Shown: positions 22,936 to 25,944 of the stretch, piece after piece | Layout of the letters: each line of letters begins with the position of its first letter | Position numbering within the stretch: the first letter of the stretch is position 1 | Assembly (NCBI GenBank): GCA_021372185.1 | Contig: JAJFUY010000108.1 | Span: 1-25,944, forward strand | DNA length: 25,944 nucleotides | DNA from: Chlamydiales bacterium | GTDB taxonomy: Bacteria > Chlamydiota > Chlamydiia > Chlamydiales > FEN-1388 | Direction: 5' to 3' | Translations under genes and position numbers: made by a program | The notes under the pieces: generated by a model | Told to the model about the DNA's origin: nothing | What the model saw: the letters and a program-made list of their open reading frames with translations, nothing else | Database searches by the model: none

Positions 22936-24786
22936 ATGAACACCAAAAAATGGCTCTCTTCAGGCGTGATGATTTTCTCGCTTTTTTGTTCGATGCTTCA
23001 TGGAGAAGTTGTACGTTATGTACAAGGAGGAGCATGTAGCGATGGCACAGGGTCTAAAACCCATCCGTACAGCACTTTAGCTGATGCTGAAGCGGATACT
23101 AGCTGGGATGAGCTAGTAGTACTCCCATCAACTGTAGAACTAGATGGCGGTATTACACTTCGCTCAGGAACTAAGCTTGTTGGCGGTGGATGCGATCCTA
23201 CTTGCATTAGCTTAAGCACAAATGTGCCCACAATTACAAATACATCAGATGCCACAAACGGCGGAAATGGTGTTGTGGTAATAGGTGATGCCGTTGTTGA
23301 AAAAATATACTTCAAAAACACCTGGGCCTCTGCCATTAACTACGATGATGCCCGCGATCTTACAGTAAAGCATGTGCTTATTACGGGGCATAACATGGGC
23401 GAAGTTGTTTCCCCTATCCCTTTCGGCTATGACAATTTTTTGCAAGCAGGAGGCATTCATGGCCAGCCTACTAACGATGGCACAACAAAACTTGAAAAAG
23501 TTGTCATCCGTAATAACCATACAGGCGCAGGCGTAAATAACTTCCCAAGAGATGGTGCTAAGCGCAAATTCCATGCCACGAATTGTGAATTCACTGAGTT
23601 AACTCAAATACTTACAACTGGCGACCAGCCCGTACTCAATATTTTGACAGGTATTGCTTCAATATCTGACGGAGAAAACACAGAACTTGATAATCACATC
23701 ACCCACTGCTACTTACATGATTTTCAAAAGCCTGACACTACAGGTCAGACTCAAGGTATTGCAACTGTTGCTCTCCGGGGCTCAAAATCAACCACACATA
23801 TTAGCGATTCAACTTTTTATAACTTGAGCTCCCCTCAAAGTGAAACAATCCATATTAATTCTGAGGCCAGTGTAGAAATTACGCCTGTTGTTATGGCAGC
23901 TGATAATGATAGTTCAGGATCTTCATCATCAACTGATGCCACCCTTGAATCTGAGCTAAAACTAGAGGTTACTTCATGCGCTTTTGAAGAACTAGATAGC
24001 AACATGACTTCGTTTACCATGGCAGTTGCCAATTTCACGTCAAACGGCAAGACAAAGTGGAGCGTTAAAGACTGCACCATGACAAATATTTCTGATTCTT
24101 TAGTGTCACTAATTTTAGGCAATGGCCATCAACACGAATGTTTCACAGGAAATAACGCCGTTGGTCTAGACGCATTTTTTGTTGCCATAGCAGGAAATGT
24201 TTTTTTAACCGATGTTCCAAATGCAGTTACAAAAGTATGCCTCCAAGACAATAACTACACAGGCGGACAAACAGCGGCTATTGCTGTATTTACTAGCGAC
24301 TATGAAGACAGAGCCTCATGGCATAAGCTAAAAATTTGCGCCAAAAACAACTGCTTTAACGGGCAGAACATGTTTTCAACTGGATTTTTAGGAGGGGGCT
24401 CTTCTGAAGGTCCTCATAGTAACATAGTTATTCGTGCTCGAAATAACTCAATTGTTGGATATACCTACGACGTTCAAGATATCTTTGCCGGCATAAACTA
24501 CCAGCTTCAAAAGAACTGGTGGGGAGAGGGTAATTACTGCTCTTTTGATTCTGATTGCTCTACAACACAAAGTTGCAGCTTTGGCCGCTGTGTTGGCCCA
24601 GATAACATCGTGAATGTTGAGGACCTAGCAACAATTGATGTGCACCACCCTCTAAACGGCCCAACAAAATGCCCAGGAAAGTGCCACCAAGCCCTATTTG
24701 GCGACCAAAACGTCCCAAATAGTGCCAAAGCCTCCCCTTCACACGATCGACTAAAAGCGTTTAAATCCGCCTACTCTCGCCAATAA
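22936..24786 (+). CDS. Secreted right-handed beta-helix protein, paralogue 2
   Basis: The 616-residue protein is a clear tandem duplicate of the gene before it: the same opening RYVQGGACSDGTGSKTHPYS, matching blocks such as LDGGITLRSGT, NGGNGVVV, YFKNTWASAIN and NWWGEG, and the same CX5CX5CX4C motif near the C-terminus. The signal peptide (about 1-23) is kept. It lacks the serine tract after the signal but has a Ser-rich insert in mid-protein (DNDSSGSSSSTDA), and ends with about 35 extra residues after the final cysteine pair. TAGGA stands about 5 bases before the ATG. The two genes probably share one transcript that ends at the terminator 24789-24818. Divergence is concentrated in the middle, the ends being better conserved. 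Confidence 0.8.
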   Translation: MNTKKWLSSGVMIFSLFCSMLHGEVVRYVQGGACSDGTGSKTHPYSTLADAEADTSWDELVVLPSTVELDGGITLRSGTKLVGGGCDPTCISLSTNVPTITNTSDATNGGNGVVVIGDAVVEKIYFKNTWASAINYDDARDLTVKHVLITGHNMGEVVSPIPFGYDNFLQAGGIHGQPTNDGTTKLEKVVIRNNHTGAGVNNFPRDGAKRKFHATNCEFTELTQILTTGDQPVLNILTGIASISDGENTELDNHITHCYLHDFQKPDTTGQTQGIATVALRGSKSTTHISDSTFYNLSSPQSETIHINSEASVEITPVVMAADNDSSGSSSSTDATLESELKLEVTSCAFEELDSNMTSFTMAVANFTSNGKTKWSVKDCTMTNISDSLVSLILGNGHQHECFTGNNAVGLDAFFVAIAGNVFLTDVPNAVTKVCLQDNNYTGGQTAAIAVFTSDYEDRASWHKLKICAKNNCFNGQNMFSTGFLGGGSSEGPHSNIVIRARNNSIVGYTYDVQDIFAGINYQLQKNWWGEGNYCSFDSDCSTTQSCSFGRCVGPDNIVNVEDLATIDVHHPLNGPTKCPGKCHQALFGDQNVPNSAKASPSHDRLKAFKSAYSRQ

Positions 24787-24788
24787 CC

Positions 24789-24818
24789 AAAAGGCGCTCG
24801 TTCTCGAGCGCCTTTTTT
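24789..24818 (+). terminator. Intrinsic terminator of the beta-helix operon
   Basis: AAGGCGCTCG (24791-24800) and CGAGCGCCTT (24805-24814) form a perfect GC-rich stem with loop TTCT, followed by TTTT. It starts a few bases after the second beta-helix stop. Confidence 0.95.
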
Positions 24819-24838
24819 GTTAGTTTATACTTTCACGA

Positions 24839-25039
24839 GTGAGGCCGCAGGCCTCTCTGGAGTGCGGTAATTGTTTACCGCTCTTTATTTTCGACTACAA
24901 ATTTTAACCTCAGTATTCTCCAATACCTAAAATGGCATAAAACACTTTAAAGTTTTGGAGAGTATCTAGATCGGCTTATGTGGTCGAAAATTAAGAGCGG
25001 TAAACAATTACCGCACTCCAGAGAGGCCTGCGGCCTCAC
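24839..25039. repeat. 201-bp element with 57-bp inverted repeats
   Basis: Arms 24839-24895 and 24983-25039 are complementary over 57 bases with one mismatch. Each arm holds two smaller palindromes, GAGGCCGCAGGCCTC and a GCGGTAA/TTACCGC pair. The 87-base loop contains a further pairing, TATTCTCCAA (24914-24923) with TTGGAGAGTA (24955-24964), so the whole element can fold into one long cruciform. It separates the beta-helix operon from the glycosyltransferase. No transposase, recombinase or target duplication is visible. Confidence 0.92.
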
Positions 25040-25109
25040 CCATTACTCGGCTTATTTCACTCCAAAAAAACTTCGCTCACAAAATCTCGCGTATAGTATC
25101 CTAGCCGTC

Positions 25110-25847
25110 ATGATTAGCGTTACAATTATAGTAAAAAACGGCCAAAGGTATCTGCCCCAAGTTCTAAAAGCCTTAGAAACTTTTAGTGAAATCATCGTGC
25201 TAGATACAGGCTCAACTGACGACACAATAACTATTGCTAAAAGCTTTCCAAATGTGGCTTTACACCAAAGCCCATTTTTAGGCTTTGGACCATCGCATAA
25301 TCTTGCCACAAGCCTCGCTTCAAATGACTGGGTGCTCTCAATAGACGCCGATGAAGTAGCCTCTCCCGAACTCATCAAAGAAATTTTTGCGTTGCAGCTT
25401 GAGCCTAACACCATCTACACCATCTCGCGACATAATTATTTCCGCGGAAAATTCATAAAAGGCTGCGGCTGGTACCCTGATTGCCCAGTACGCCTCTATA
25501 ATCGCAAAGTAACGGCGTTTACAGACGCAAAAGTGCACGAGTCAATACTCGATACCAACATGAAAAAACAAGCGCTTAAAAGCCCGCTCTATCATTACCC
25601 TTACAACTCAATTTCTGATTTTCTTGCCAAGATGCAAAGCTACTCTACACTTTTTGCCGAACAGTACAAGGGCAAGCGCAAATCATCACTCACCAAAGCC
25701 ATCACTCACGGTCTCTTTGCCTTTTTTAAAAGCTACTTCATCAAGCGCGGAATATTTTTAGGCTCAGAAGGCTTTATCATCTCCCTCTACAACGGCCACA
25801 CCGCCTACTACAAATATCTTAAGCTCCAAGAAATCAGCGAGCGCTAA
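25110..25847 (+). CDS. Family 2 glycosyltransferase, WaaE/KdtX-like
   Basis: This 245-residue protein is an inverting GT-A glycosyltransferase, most like the WaaE/KdtX group that adds sugar to lipopolysaccharide core. It starts MISVTIIVKNGQRYLPQVLK, has LDTGSTDDT (31-39), the metal-binding DAD motif Asp79-Asp81 in WVLSIDADE, and the group's RLYNRK...VHESI block (128-145). The frame is open upstream to 24978, but those 44 codons lie in the inverted repeat and its flank and do not match the family, so I placed the start at 25110. The ribosome site is weak; a possible TATAGT is at 25092-25097. No transmembrane segment; it would act at the inner face of the membrane. The sugar and acceptor cannot be read from the sequence. 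Confidence 0.88.
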   Translation: MISVTIIVKNGQRYLPQVLKALETFSEIIVLDTGSTDDTITIAKSFPNVALHQSPFLGFGPSHNLATSLASNDWVLSIDADEVASPELIKEIFALQLEPNTIYTISRHNYFRGKFIKGCGWYPDCPVRLYNRKVTAFTDAKVHESILDTNMKKQALKSPLYHYPYNSISDFLAKMQSYSTLFAEQYKGKRKSSLTKAITHGLFAFFKSYFIKRGIFLGSEGFIISLYNGHTAYYKYLKLQEISER

Positions 25848-25883
25848 GCTACCCCCCCATCCTAGCTAACCATTAAAATTTCA

Positions 25884-25912
25884 TTGCTTTAATGTCCAGA
25901 ATTATGTACAAT
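25884..25912 (+). promoter_or_regulatory. Putative promoter for the gene at the right edge
   Basis: TTGCTT and TACAAT are separated by 17 bases. The predicted start near 25919 leaves a short leader containing AAGGG (25922-25926), 8 bases before an ATG at 25935. Confidence 0.55.
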
Positions 25913-25934
25913 AAAGACAATAAGGGTTACTACT

Positions 25935-25944
25935 ATGGACGCTA
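25935..25944 (+). CDS. Start of a further gene (partial, three codons)
   Basis: Only ATG GAC GCT and one more base lie in the window. The call rests entirely on the good promoter and Shine-Dalgarno in front of it; nothing can be said about the product. Confidence 0.4.

Noticed and set aside
21110..24786. Polymorphic membrane proteins (Pmp)
   Set aside because: No GGAI/FxxN repeat series and no C-terminal autotransporter barrel.
24978..25109. 44-codon N-terminal extension of the glycosyltransferase
   Set aside because: It lies in the inverted repeat and its flank; family 2 enzymes begin at the VTIIVKN strand, which follows ATG 25110.

Overview
The window reads as chromosome of a bacterium of the phylum Chlamydiae, most likely an environmental (amoeba-associated type) lineage rather than a classical Chlamydia. 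The case rests on gene content and order: sufC-sufB, a very large class B penicillin-binding protein 2 with an insertion before its catalytic serine, a tRNA-Gly, then rpsB-tsf-pyrH-frr. In Chlamydia trachomatis the same markers lie together (CT685 sufC, CT684 sufB, CT682 pbpB, CT680 rpsB, CT679 tsf, CT678 pyrH, CT677 frr), with ompA (CT681) between pbpB and rpsB. Here ompA is absent from that slot and several accessory genes sit between sufB and pbp2. The species assignment is inference.

Layout. 1-1738 (minus): Fe-S cluster assembly genes sufB and sufC, reading out of the left edge. 1852-3230 (plus): a two-gene operon of a GNAT-type acetyltransferase and a VanX-like D-Ala-D-Ala dipeptidase. 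3251-7569 (minus): an accessory pair, an ankyrin-repeat protein with an unassigned C-terminal domain carrying an H...D...QxxxNC residue pattern, then a TPR protein fused to a class II nucleotidyltransferase (poly(A) polymerase/CCA-enzyme type) head domain. A regularly spaced array of TGTCGA half-sites stands upstream of the pair. 7570-7993: noncoding, with that array and a long imperfect palindrome. 7994-10651 (minus): a three-part acyltransferase / ACP / acyl-ACP synthetase. 10736-11338 (plus): an FMN reductase-like protein with an apparent signal peptide. 11372-12369 (minus): a translationally coupled DUF948/YtxH-like pair. 12440-15541 (minus): PBP2.

15602-19247 (plus) is the conserved translation block: tRNA-Gly, rpsB (TTG start), tsf, a strong terminator, pyrH, frr, tRNA-Glu, tRNA-Lys. 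A 263-bp palindromic repeat follows. 19612-21039 is a sensor histidine kinase without a neighbouring response regulator. 21110-24786 holds two tandem paralogous secreted beta-helix proteins with a conserved Cys-rich C-terminus, closed by a strong terminator. A 57-bp near-perfect inverted repeat and a WaaE/KdtX-like glycosyltransferase follow, and at the right edge a new gene begins after a good promoter and Shine-Dalgarno.

Themes: envelope and cell-division functions (PBP2, dipeptidase, acyltransferase, glycosyltransferase, surface beta-helix proteins) are interleaved with translation genes. Intergenic spaces hold several unrelated long palindromes of miniature-element type. Promoters repeatedly show an extended -10 (TGnTATAnT). 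The most original unit is the ankyrin / TPR-nucleotidyltransferase pair with its operator-like array.
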